Notes under the pieces: model-generated
What the model was told of the DNA's origin: nothing
What the model saw: only the letters and a program-made list of their open reading frames with translations
Database searches by the model: none
Source: Ruminiclostridium herbifermentans
Lineage (GTDB): Bacteria; Bacillota; Clostridia; Acetivibrionales; DSM-1351
Direction of reading: 5' to 3'
Assembly: GCF_005473905.2 (NCBI RefSeq)
Contig: NZ_CP061336.1
Location: 3,712,501 to 3,776,500, forward strand
DNA length: 64,000 nt
In this document: piece after piece, positions 45,840 through 54,077 of the stretch
Layout: the number at the start of each line of letters is the position of its first letter
How positions within the stretch are numbered: position 1 is the stretch's first letter
Made by a program: the position numbers and the translations under genes

Positions 45840-46746
45840 TTCAACTGTCAAACTTCTAGACTAACTAATAGTGGCTTTCTTTTCGCACTTAAGTTTCCCA
45901 AAGAGGACGCATCAGAATCTACAATTTCTTGTCATGAAAAAATTTCTGTCTGCAAAGTAGGTCCTCTCGCTTTTCTGTGCCTGTTCATTGTGGTCATCAC
46001 CATTAATTCTGGACTTATGTATCAGGTACAGGGTCCCGCATTCGCCCATCTAGAATGGCTAACAAGTTGGTATTGGGCCGTTCCGTATATCACGGCTCTG
46101 TTTATTATGCGGAATCTGCCCAGAAAAGCAAACCAGTCATATATCCTCTATGTGGCTTCATCACTTTTATTGCTCTTGGTCGCTCTTGGACGGATTATAT
46201 TGTGGTTAATACTCTTATGCTAGGAGCCTGTGGCGTGTACGACCTGTTTTGGTGGAGCATACTGGGTGAAATGTTTGAACTGGGCAAAAACCCCGATAAA
46301 ATTATGGGCGTCGGTCTCTCTGCCAATGTCCTAGGGGTTCTGTTGGGCGGACTTATCGGAAACGGTATCTTAGGCGAACAAAGCTATAATCCTACTCTAC
46401 TTGCTCTGGGCATTGTATGGTTACCCTTATCCTACTTCCACCCTTACATACACGGCTGACTACCCTTCTAAAAAATCATGCCTTCTTGACCACAATTACT
46501 GAAATGCCAGTTCATGAACAAACTCGCCTAATTTATGAGTTCAGTATCACAGAGAAACTCACCGAGCGTGAGCGCGAAATCGCAGTTCTTCTTGTTAAGG
46601 CAAAACCTATCGGATGATAGCAACTGAACTGTATGTAAGTGAAAACACCGTAAAAATACATGTAGAAACATTTACTCCAAAGTCGGAGTTCAAAACAGGA
46701 CTGAACTAATGAATCTCCTTCTGGATATACGCATTCCGTCCAAATA
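45840..46746 (+). pseudogene. Broken LuxR-type regulator with MFS-like membrane domain
   Basis: Three frames must be joined to read one protein. From about 45840 to 46200 there are membrane helices (CLFIVVITINSGLMYQVQG, ASSLLLLLVALGRI). From about 46130 to 46455 another frame continues (DLFWWSILGEMFELGKN, NVLGVLLGGLIGNGILGEQS). A third, from about 46440, ends in a LuxR helix-turn-helix start (EKLTEREREIAVLLVKAKP), which then shifts again into IATELYVSENTVKIHV. This is the layout of LuxR proteins fused to a 12-helix transporter-like sensor, with at least three frameshifts and no intact start. The DNA looks richer in GC than its neighbours. It is followed by a good terminator. Confidence 0.8.
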
Positions 46747-46778
46747 ATCCTATATTCCCTTATAAACAGCGGTTTTTG

Positions 46779-46810
46779 AGCCCCCTCACCCGAAAAGGTA
46801 AGGGGCTTTT
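46779..46810 (+). terminator. Rho-independent terminator after the LuxR-like pseudogene
   Basis: AGCCCCCTCACC pairs with GGTAAGGGGCT around a short CGAAAA loop, followed by TTTTTG. It is GC-richer than other terminators in the window, matching the foreign character of the pseudogene. Confidence 0.85.
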
Positions 46811-47006
46811 TGCGTAAAAATCACCCAACTTGATGACGAAAACATGGCTCTAATTTTGTAAAATGAAGAAAAAGCTGCGTGTTAAGGGGGAATTTATTTG
46901 AAAAATTACAAGCAGGCTGAAGCTTTTGTACGGAGTAATATATCTCTTCCTATGAAGGGAGCCAACAGATGAAGAGAAAACTTTTGCTACGGATTTTCAT
47001 TATTTA

Positions 47007-47399
47007 TTGGGTGCAGCACTCATCCTATGGGGAACTGGCAAAATTGCGCTGGGTATCATCGGTGAGCCAGAGAAAGCCGTTATAACCCATATCCGACGCG
47101 AAGGAGGAGAACGAACCGATATCAAATCCAGCCGATACACTTACAGCATAAGTTACATCTTTACACTGCCCAACGTCAAAGAAATAAATGGATTGACAAA
47201 GCAAATTGGTGATGGAATATATCAGAAGGTTGACAGCACGTCAACAGTGCATATTCGATATTTGCCGAGCTTTCCGTATTTCAACTCAATGAAAAAAGAT
47301 GTTGGAATGAGTGCTGGTTCGCTTATTCTGATTGTTGTTGGAGGTGTTTTAATTTTCTTGATGGCTAAACCTATAAATGTTGATAAAGGCTATAAATAA
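47007..47399 (+). CDS. DUF3592-like small membrane protein, N-terminus probably frameshifted
   Basis: A 130-residue protein with two hydrophobic ends (MGAALILWGTGKIALGIIG and SLILIVVGGVLIFLMA) around a soluble beta-rich loop (SYIFTLPNVKEINGLTK, HIRYLPSFPYFNS), like DUF3592 proteins. The only start in this frame is a TTG at 47007. An ATG at 46969 reads MKRKLLLRIFIIYW in another frame, which would join naturally to GAALILWG if one base were restored near 47007, so the gene is probably frameshifted. A 24-codon frame from TTG 46898 with an AAGGGGG site ends in an ATGA overlap with that ATG. It belongs to the decayed plus-strand segment. Confidence 0.5.
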   Translation: MGAALILWGTGKIALGIIGEPEKAVITHIRREGGERTDIKSSRYTYSISYIFTLPNVKEINGLTKQIGDGIYQKVDSTSTVHIRYLPSFPYFNSMKKDVGMSAGSLILIVVGGVLIFLMAKPINVDKGYK

Positions 47400-47401
47400 T
47401 T

Positions 47402-47423
47402 GAGCCAAGGGCAACCCTGGCTC
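47402..47423 (+). terminator. Hairpin terminator after the DUF3592-like gene
   Basis: GAGCCAAGGG-CAA-CCCTGGCTC forms a stem with one bulged A, directly after the stop codon, followed by TTCCTTAATTCT. Strong stem, weak T-run. Confidence 0.65.
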
Positions 47424-47525
47424 TTCCTTAATTCTAACGTTTAATACAAGTTTTATTAAATCTAGGTATCAATATGATTTGGACTCATTTCATATACTTA
47501 AGAATTAGTTTTCATTTCACTAAAT

Positions 47526-48560
47526 TCATCCAAAAATCCTAACATATTTCGCAATTGTGTATAGACATAGACTGGTGGTAAATAAAGAATTAATATCCTC
47601 AGCATATGTTATTTGTTCAGTATTATTACTTAACTTATCGTATGTTATATTTCTTTCAGGCACTTGCATATATGCTGAAGGCATCCACGAACCATTAGCA
47701 TTCTGTAATTTTATAAGATTCATGATTCCTATGCTAATGACATCTGCATAATCCTGGCAATCATCCACACTCAATAAAGAAGCTAATCCGGCAGCGGAAT
47801 TAAATGCGTTTAATCTGTTTCTCATAAAGGCATTTTCATCTTTAAACTCATTTAAAATATGTTTAATCACACTTCTCTTCTGTGAACAGTCACTTAAACA
47901 TTGTACCAAAAGCATTCTTAAATAATTTTTATCCTTCCACCAATAATCAGATATATCATTTTCTATTACATTTGATAAATAACGTATATTTTCTTCTTCT
48001 ATCAAATATTTATACTCTTTAAGTGCATTCAGGCAGTTACATGTAACAGTATAATGAGATGAACACCAACCTTCAAACGATTTAGATTTGAGAAAATCCT
48101 GGCTACTACGTTTTTCGTTTAAAAACAAACCATGATTTTCATTAATCGACTTGTATCTATAGGTGCAATAACCACCATCCTCCATTTTGTGTGCTTTGAT
48201 AAACCTAATTATTTGCTCCTTATAGGAGTAATCATTAAGTGATGTCAAAAAAAGCGAAACATTTGCAGTACTATCAGCATCAGTAATAATTTTTTCAGAA
48301 TAACCCCATCCATCACGAAAACTATTCTTTATAAATATATGTGCTTTCATAATGCTTTCATTTTCATTTGGGTCTGCTCCAAGAAATTTCAAAGCACGAG
48401 CAACATTAAAACCAATAAAACCTGTAACCCATTCATTACTTTCACCGACAACAAGCCTAAAATCCGTCCACGAGCCATTTTGTTGTTGTTTCATAAAGAT
48501 ATAGTCCAATGCCTTTTTTATACTAATTAGTGCTTGATAATTTCCCAATTTGTTATTCAT
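47526..48560 (-). CDS. Prenyltransferase/squalene-oxidase-repeat (alpha/alpha-toroid) protein
   Basis: A 344-residue helical protein with squalene-cyclase-type repeats at each end and in the middle: KQQQNGSWTDFRL near the start, HKMEDGGYCTYRY, and KLQNANGSWMPSAYM near the C-terminus. These QxxNGSW repeats build an alpha/alpha toroid, as in terpene cyclases, prenyltransferase beta subunits and complement-like proteins. No DxDD cyclisation motif is obvious. GGAGTGAG precedes the ATG. It is the downstream end of the radical SAM/protease cluster, separated by 339 bases, and could bind or modify the cluster product; this is inferred from position. Confidence 0.65.
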   Translation of the reverse strand: MNNKLGNYQALISIKKALDYIFMKQQQNGSWTDFRLVVGESNEWVTGFIGFNVARALKFLGADPNENESIMKAHIFIKNSFRDGWGYSEKIITDADSTANVSLFLTSLNDYSYKEQIIRFIKAHKMEDGGYCTYRYKSINENHGLFLNEKRSSQDFLKSKSFEGWCSSHYTVTCNCLNALKEYKYLIEEENIRYLSNVIENDISDYWWKDKNYLRMLLVQCLSDCSQKRSVIKHILNEFKDENAFMRNRLNAFNSAAGLASLLSVDDCQDYADVISIGIMNLIKLQNANGSWMPSAYMQVPERNITYDKLSNNTEQITYAEDINSLFTTSLCLYTIAKYVRIFG

Positions 48561-48899
48561 ATTCTCACTCCAGTCTGCTCAAATAAGATTACAAATATCA
48601 ATACTGTGTTTACTTCAATAAATTTGTCACTTAAATTTGCATATTGTTTTTAGAAGGTAAACAATATTCATCATTGTGGACAATTATTGTCTTAAGTTCA
48701 TAACGTGTTACAAAACTCTTAAACTATTAACTCATTCATGATTGTTCCTAGAAATATGTATTTAGATAAAATTTGTTCAAATTATTTGCCCTGTACTATA
48801 TGTCTAAATTCTCATATTTTTCTATAAAATATACTAATTATGGATTAATAGAGTATAACCTTATTCTAATATAATGACTTATTTTCTATTTTTTATATA
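48561..48899. other. AT-rich gap between the toroid gene and a radical SAM gene
   Basis: No convincing gene was seen. On the minus strand there are only very short frames (for example MNELIV from an ATG behind TAGGAAC near 48762, and a 15-codon frame near 48675). None has clear precursor-peptide character. Confidence 0.5.
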
Positions 48900-49919
48900 T
48901 TATTGCATCAATGAACTACAGTATTCGCGTACACTCTCAATTTTTTCTCCCTTGAAAGCCAAACATCCACCTGTACATTCCATATTTTTCCGCCTATTAC
49001 AGTTATTGCACTCCTTCGCTGATGCAGTATTGTAAGCAAATACGTCAAAATAGTTATAAAAATAATCAATTAACTCTTTCATGTTCTTAAACTTTTCTAT
49101 AGAAACTTTATGATGGTCAGACAATCCAAAACATCTTACAGCAGAAAGATCAGGAGCAATATCAATCACAGGTCTACAAATACTGCCTTCTGTCAAGTTG
49201 CAGTGGTGGCCCTTTGCTATCTTTTTAAAACTTTTGAACAATTCAATTTCATCCTCACTCAGTAAACATAACGGCATAGCATTACAATCAAATTTAGGTA
49301 TAATAAAATACTTTTGCAATTCCTGAAAAAACTCAAATACTGATTCTTTCATTCTTCTAAAGTATTCTAAGGCGTTTTTTCCGCGTAGTTCCAAGGTGTT
49401 TGGAACTACAATGGATGTCCTTACACATTTCATTTTATACTTTCTAAGTAATTCTATTATATAATCATAGCTAAAACAAGGCTTGTACATGTTTATACCA
49501 AGGGTAATCTTAGAGGACATATAGTATTCATGAATCATAATATCCAAATTATCTACCATTTTTTTGAAATTATGTTCTCCTATGTCCTCTGGTGCATTAC
49601 AATTAATCAATATACTAAATTTGCTGTTAGTCAATTGCTTTATATACCTGTCAATAAATATGTTGTTTGTGAAAAGTAATACTTTTTCTACTCGTTCATC
49701 TGATGTCAAAATTTCCAATATTTCTTTAAATTGAGGATGTACAGTTGGTTCACCTCCAATAATACCCACCTTATTATTGTTATCTGTCAAAACGAAATCC
49801 ATAGCTTTCCTAAATTTCTCTATTGTCATATTGTTGCTGCTCTTTCCACCAACAAATTCATTTGCAAAACAATATGGGCATCGAAGATTGCAGTACTCTG
49901 TTATCATTATGTTAGCCAT
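48900..49919 (-). CDS. Radical SAM/SPASM enzyme
   Basis: A 339-residue radical SAM protein. The cluster-binding CxxxCxxC is right at the start (EYCNLRCPYC, Cys10, 14, 17), followed by KVGIIGGEPTVHPQF, the glycine-rich SAM site. The C-terminus has SPASM-type cysteines (CRPVIDIAPDLSAVRCFG, ECNNCNRRKNMECTGGC) for auxiliary Fe-S clusters, as in RiPP maturases that join or epimerise side chains. It has GAGG 8 bases before its ATG. It is one of five radical SAM genes in 48.9-59.3 kb. Confidence 0.9.
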   Translation of the reverse strand: MANIMITEYCNLRCPYCFANEFVGGKSSNNMTIEKFRKAMDFVLTDNNNKVGIIGGEPTVHPQFKEILEILTSDERVEKVLLFTNNIFIDRYIKQLTNSKFSILINCNAPEDIGEHNFKKMVDNLDIMIHEYYMSSKITLGINMYKPCFSYDYIIELLRKYKMKCVRTSIVVPNTLELRGKNALEYFRRMKESVFEFFQELQKYFIIPKFDCNAMPLCLLSEDEIELFKSFKKIAKGHHCNLTEGSICRPVIDIAPDLSAVRCFGLSDHHKVSIEKFKNMKELIDYFYNYFDVFAYNTASAKECNNCNRRKNMECTGGCLAFKGEKIESVREYCSSLMQ

Positions 49920-50106
49920 ATCAAATTCCTCGCTTTATATATGCTTATTTTATTCCATTCTTCCTAAACCGTACTTACTAGCTATCTTGGGATTCACTCA
50001 TCAATTATAGCCATATATTCTTCCACAGTCATTCCAAGCGACAAAGCTGCAGAAAATGTCTTTGTAAACTGAGATGCCATTTTTAGGCTTCATCAACATT
50101 TTTATA

Positions 50107-51258
50107 TCACAGCCTTTCAACTGATGATAATACCAATCCAAACTGTTCCTTAATAAAACTATTGATCCTTACTTTTCTGGCTAAAAATATATCATTTCGA
50201 ATCTCTAACAATCTAGACCTTACATGGTAGAATATTCTTTTGTATGTATTACAGCTGAATTCTGGAATGTTCTCCAAGCCATTTTCAATAATAGCGCTAT
50301 TATTACAATTAGCCCTACAAAATTTATACAGTTCACAGTTCTCTTTGCATTTAGAATGGCGAATATCTACCCTACGTACATATTCCTTATATAATTCTGT
50401 TTCAAACACCTCACGAATATTTGAGAACTTCTCAATATTTCCCATGTTGTATTCAATGGTATATGCCCTACCACAAGGATAAATGTCTCCATTATGATCG
50501 ATACTTATCCACCTGTATAAACACATAGAATTTGAGCATGATTTACCTTTATTAAACATAACTGTCTGAACATATTCCTCAAATGAAGGTATACTTATAT
50601 TGCACATTTCATCTCTACTCCAAAAATCAAAAAGAGAGCACATCCCCTCAACATATTCTTTTTCATTCAAAAGAATATCTCTGTTATTCATAGCATTGCC
50701 TGATGCGAACATAGGGTTAAGCCTTAAGGTAAAATTTTTCTCCTTGCTGTAATTATATATTTCTTGCAGACGATTTACATTGTGCGAACCTACTACTGAG
50801 ATAACATTTACATTTAGTCCTTGCTTCATCAAATTTTCAATCCCTCTTAAAGTATCTTCCGTGTGTCCCCTTATCTCATTGTTCGATGGTCCATCAAATG
50901 AAACCTGTATACCTATATTATATTTTTTTAAGTAATGCGAAACGTCATCTGTAATTAATGTTCCATTGCTCTGCATCAAATTTCTAATTTCTTGCTCATT
51001 ATCTGTTCTGTATTTATGTTGTAATTCTAGTACTTTATCATAGAAACTCAAAGGCAGCATCAGTGGTTCTCCCCCATGCCACATATAGGTAACAACCCTG
51101 TAATTGGGTAGTATAGTGGAAAAGCATTTTTCTAGTATTGTATCACTTATAACGTCAGCACTATACCCTCTTTCTGCATGGTAGCAGTACTTACACCTCA
51201 AATTGCACATGTTTGTAGGTTTAATAATTACCGTTATTTCATCAGAGTATTTACTCAC
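50107..51258 (-). CDS. Radical SAM/SPASM peptide maturase
   Basis: A protein of about 383 residues. CxxxCxxC is in PTNMCNLRCKYCYHAERG (Cys18, 22, 25), then YMWHGGEPLMLPLSFY and a VSFDGPSNNEIRGHT strand typical of SPASM/anSME-type maturases. The SPASM region has CLYRWISIDHNGDIYPCGR and KCKENCELYKFCRANCNN. The best start is GTG 51258, with AGAAGGAAG six bases upstream; a TTG at 51288 has no site. It probably modifies the cluster's precursor peptide. Confidence 0.9.
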   Translation of the reverse strand: MSKYSDEITVIIKPTNMCNLRCKYCYHAERGYSADVISDTILEKCFSTILPNYRVVTYMWHGGEPLMLPLSFYDKVLELQHKYRTDNEQEIRNLMQSNGTLITDDVSHYLKKYNIGIQVSFDGPSNNEIRGHTEDTLRGIENLMKQGLNVNVISVVGSHNVNRLQEIYNYSKEKNFTLRLNPMFASGNAMNNRDILLNEKEYVEGMCSLFDFWSRDEMCNISIPSFEEYVQTVMFNKGKSCSNSMCLYRWISIDHNGDIYPCGRAYTIEYNMGNIEKFSNIREVFETELYKEYVRRVDIRHSKCKENCELYKFCRANCNNSAIIENGLENIPEFSCNTYKRIFYHVRSRLLEIRNDIFLARKVRINSFIKEQFGLVLSSVERL

Positions 51259-51405
51259 TTTTATCTTCCTTCTTTTCTCTATTTTCAATATATATAAAGA
51301 ACATAATAATTTTATAAAATGCCTAATTAACTATTCCCTTTACTAAAGCGAATACATATAAATCGGTCAAACTTTGAAAAATAAACCATAATATCAATTT
51401 CCTAA

Positions 51406-51894
51406 TTATTTTATGGGCACAAACAAAAATTTCCCTTGAAGCTGAGCTTCATTCAATTTTAGCCTTATTGTATATTTCCCTGGAGTTACCTTTAAATCAT
51501 TTACAATATTCTTTTCATCTTCAACCAACATATTTTGAATCACCTCATCATTTTCCAATATGCTTAGTTCAACAGTTCCTTTCAGCTTCTTAATACTTAT
51601 TGATAGCTGTATGGTTCCACCTTCATTTAGATTTTCTAATGATGGGGGTTCTAAATTGGGCATACCTAAAACATTCAAGTCATAAGGATTGGAGAAAGTA
51701 GTTTTTAGCTTTCCATCCTCTTCAATTACAGTAAGGACATAATCGTCTACAGAACTTACTCTGTTGAAGTCAAGATTAACATTCAACTTATTGTCTGTCA
51801 CTTTAGCCTTTACACTTTCCACTTTCTTATTGCTACATCCACCCACACAAATCAATATAGACATTGCCAACATTAAGAATAATATTTTCCTCAT
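51406..51894 (-). CDS. Small lipoprotein, unrecognised
   Basis: A 162-residue secreted lipoprotein. The signal is MRKILFLMLAMSILICVGGC, with a lipobox (VGGC) whose Cys would be lipidated. The mature part is beta-rich and acidic (LNVNLDFNRVSSVDDYVL, GTIQLSISIKKLKGTVELSI, TPGKYTIRLKLNEAQLQGK), like a small immunoglobulin-type domain. No family recognised. GGGAGAG precedes its ATG. Lying between two radical SAM genes of a RiPP-like cluster, it could be an immunity or product-binding lipoprotein, which is a guess from context. Confidence 0.7.
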   Translation of the reverse strand: MRKILFLMLAMSILICVGGCSNKKVESVKAKVTDNKLNVNLDFNRVSSVDDYVLTVIEEDGKLKTTFSNPYDLNVLGMPNLEPPSLENLNEGGTIQLSISIKKLKGTVELSILENDEVIQNMLVEDEKNIVNDLKVTPGKYTIRLKLNEAQLQGKFLFVPIK

Positions 51895-51933
51895 TTCTTT
51901 ACTCTCCCTTTAAAATTATTTGGTATTATACCA

Positions 51934-52839
51934 TTAATGCTTTCTTACTTTTTGTAAGCAAGGTGGAAATAAAGAACTTTCTTTTTTTAACACATTGTAA
52001 AATCTTTCAAACCCATCCGATTGCATAAAAGATTCGATGTCTTTATGAAGTATGCTTCCAGCACAAAATTGCCCTTCATCAAATCGTGAACACGGATACA
52101 CATAGCCCTCATTGTCTAACAAAAAACCATTCTTACCACCAGGGCACTTATACTCATCTTCAGAATCTGATTTACTTCCTGAAGAAATGGCTCTTCTAAA
52201 GAGCAAAAAAGAGCAATCTGTGTGAATTATGAATTTTTCTTTCCATGTGAATATGTCCTTACACAGTTTGAGATAGAGAGGCAACGTTAATCTCTCTCTT
52301 TCAAACCAAGAGTTATCCAAACCTGGCTTAGGAAGCAACAGAAAGACAACTTTTATTCCAAGCTTTTCTAGCCATTCCATATACTTATCAATATTTATCA
52401 CAAAACTCTTACTGGTAATGACATTTACACCTAAAATGGGCTTAATAATTCCACAATCTTTGAACATTTCTTTTGTTCTTCTCAAAATTTCAAGCCTATT
52501 AGTGTCAGTCATATCACCAACACTGATATATATATCATCAAGACCAGCATCTGCTAGACTAGCAAGTTTGGATTTACTTAATAATACCCCATTAGTTGCC
52601 ATTTTTGTATTTAGTCCCTCTTTTGTAGCGTAGCTGATAATTTCTTCTATATCCGGACGCATTAGTGGCTCTCCACCAGAAAGCAGAAGCATATCACAGC
52701 CTTCCCGTCTTATCTTTGAAATAGCCTTTTTTACTTCATCAATCGCCAGATCATCATCAAAGTCTCTGCTCTGGTAGCAAAAATCGCAATTATAGTTACA
52801 CTTCAAAGTCACTTTATAAGTAACATAACTAACCCCCAT
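51934..52839 (-). CDS. Radical SAM enzyme with shortened C-terminus
   Basis: A 301-residue radical SAM protein: VTLKCNYNCDFCYQSRDF (Cys14, 18, 21) and MLLLSGGEPLMRPDIEEII. In the C-terminal part YKCPGGKNGFLLDNEGYVYPCSR holds SPASM-type cysteines, but the chain stops at FPPCLQKVRKH, without the last CxxxC set that normally follows. So it has a truncated SPASM or a twitch-type auxiliary cluster. It overlaps the M16 peptidase gene by 11 bases. It probably acts on the same precursor as its neighbours. Confidence 0.87.
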   Translation of the reverse strand: MGVSYVTYKVTLKCNYNCDFCYQSRDFDDDLAIDEVKKAISKIRREGCDMLLLSGGEPLMRPDIEEIISYATKEGLNTKMATNGVLLSKSKLASLADAGLDDIYISVGDMTDTNRLEILRRTKEMFKDCGIIKPILGVNVITSKSFVINIDKYMEWLEKLGIKVVFLLLPKPGLDNSWFERERLTLPLYLKLCKDIFTWKEKFIIHTDCSFLLFRRAISSGSKSDSEDEYKCPGGKNGFLLDNEGYVYPCSRFDEGQFCAGSILHKDIESFMQSDGFERFYNVLKKESSLFPPCLQKVRKH

Positions 52840-54073
52840 TCACTTCTTCCCCCTCTAAAACATTCCCAATTACTATTCTTCTTGGATTTGAAAAATAATT
52901 TTTAGCAGTAGAACGAAGGTCTTCAACCGTAATGCTGCTAAACCTTTTATCAGCCTCTTCAAAAATTACTATCTCCCCCGTAAGTATCTCTTCAATTCCG
53001 TAAATACTGCAAACTGATAAAGCTGTTTCAAAATTCCTTGCTATTCCTCCAGAATAACTGCTTTTTAGAAAGTCAAGTTCCATATCTGTTACAACTTCTT
53101 CCTTTATAATTTCTATTTCTTTATCTATTATTTCTATTACCTTTTTTGAATCTTCTGACTTACACTTTGTATAAATCAAGAACACTCCCTCTTCTTTGAA
53201 AGTAAGTACATTTGCCTCAACAGAGTAAACCAATCCATTTTTTCCCCTTAAGTTTTTATATAACCTTGAAAAGCTACCTTCCCCAAGTAGCTTGGCGAGA
53301 GCCTTAAAATAATGACGTTTCGGAAATAAAAAACCTGGTATAGGAAATGCAGTGAATACATGAGTTAGCATAAGATCCCTTTTTACATACACTCTCCCAG
53401 GTTTAATTATTTCTTTCATCGCATTACACTGTATATTTCCTTTTCTTAATTCATATTTTGCCATGTTAACTTCCAAGAAGTAGTTAAGTTCATCAAAATC
53501 CAAATCCCCTGCAAATGAAAAAACTATATTCTGCGGATAAAAATAATCACGATAATGAGAAATTATTTGCTCTTGGTCAATATTTTTTATACAATCTTTG
53601 TATCCTCTTATAGGGTTTCGTAAAGGGTTATGCTGCCAGTAATTCAATGCAAACAAATCCCACATTGCATCACTTGAATTCTGGTAAATCATAATTTCCT
53701 GAAGGATTATTTTTTTTTCTTTTTCAATATCATCTTCAGTAGGTTTAAAATCAAAAATAAGTTTTAAAATAAGTGGTAAGACTTTGTATACATTTTTTTG
53801 TCCTATAACTGTATACAATGTTAAATACTCCCGTGTAGTATTTGCGTTAATTACTCCACCGTAACGCTCCATCTCATAGAAAACATCTTTATATACCTCT
53901 GAGCTGCCAAACAATATATGCTCCAAAAAATGGGTTATGCCATAAATATTGCCATCATTAATGCTGCCAACCTTAATAAAAATTTTAATAGCTACAATAT
54001 CTGTTTGCGGCCTAACAGTCAATATTGTCCTAACTTTATTAGATAATATATTTTTATATACCTTCATCCCCAT
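52829..54073 (-). CDS. M16 family zinc peptidase
   Basis: A protein of about 414 residues with the M16 inverted zinc motif HxxEH intact in GITHFLEHILFGS (about 46-50) and the downstream Glu region (NANTTREYLTLYTVIG). A C-terminal M16 domain follows (FKALAKLLGEGSFSRLYKNLRGKNGLVYSVEAN, read as LLGEGSFSRLYKNLRGKNG and LVYSVEAN). ATG 54073 has GAGGAG 10 bases upstream, four bases before the preceding stop; longer starts overlap that gene. M16 peptidases act as active/inactive pairs in bacteriocin systems (for example AlbE/AlbF of subtilosin), and the next gene upstream looks like the inactive partner. Likely leader removal or product proteolysis. Confidence 0.9.
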   Translation of the reverse strand: MGMKVYKNILSNKVRTILTVRPQTDIVAIKIFIKVGSINDGNIYGITHFLEHILFGSSEVYKDVFYEMERYGGVINANTTREYLTLYTVIGQKNVYKVLPLILKLIFDFKPTEDDIEKEKKIILQEIMIYQNSSDAMWDLFALNYWQHNPLRNPIRGYKDCIKNIDQEQIISHYRDYFYPQNIVFSFAGDLDFDELNYFLEVNMAKYELRKGNIQCNAMKEIIKPGRVYVKRDLMLTHVFTAFPIPGFLFPKRHYFKALAKLLGEGSFSRLYKNLRGKNGLVYSVEANVLTFKEEGVFLIYTKCKSEDSKKVIEIIDKEIEIIKEEVVTDMELDFLKSSYSGGIARNFETALSVCSIYGIEEILTGEIVIFEEADKRFSSITVEDLRSTAKNYFSNPRRIVIGNVLEGEEVNGG

Positions 54074-54077
54074 ATTG

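Noticed and set aside
51327-51389. 20-codon frame behind AGGAAA, upstream of a radical SAM gene
   Set aside because: The ribosome site is fair, but the peptide is very short, basic and without leader or core character; kept only as a remote possibility.
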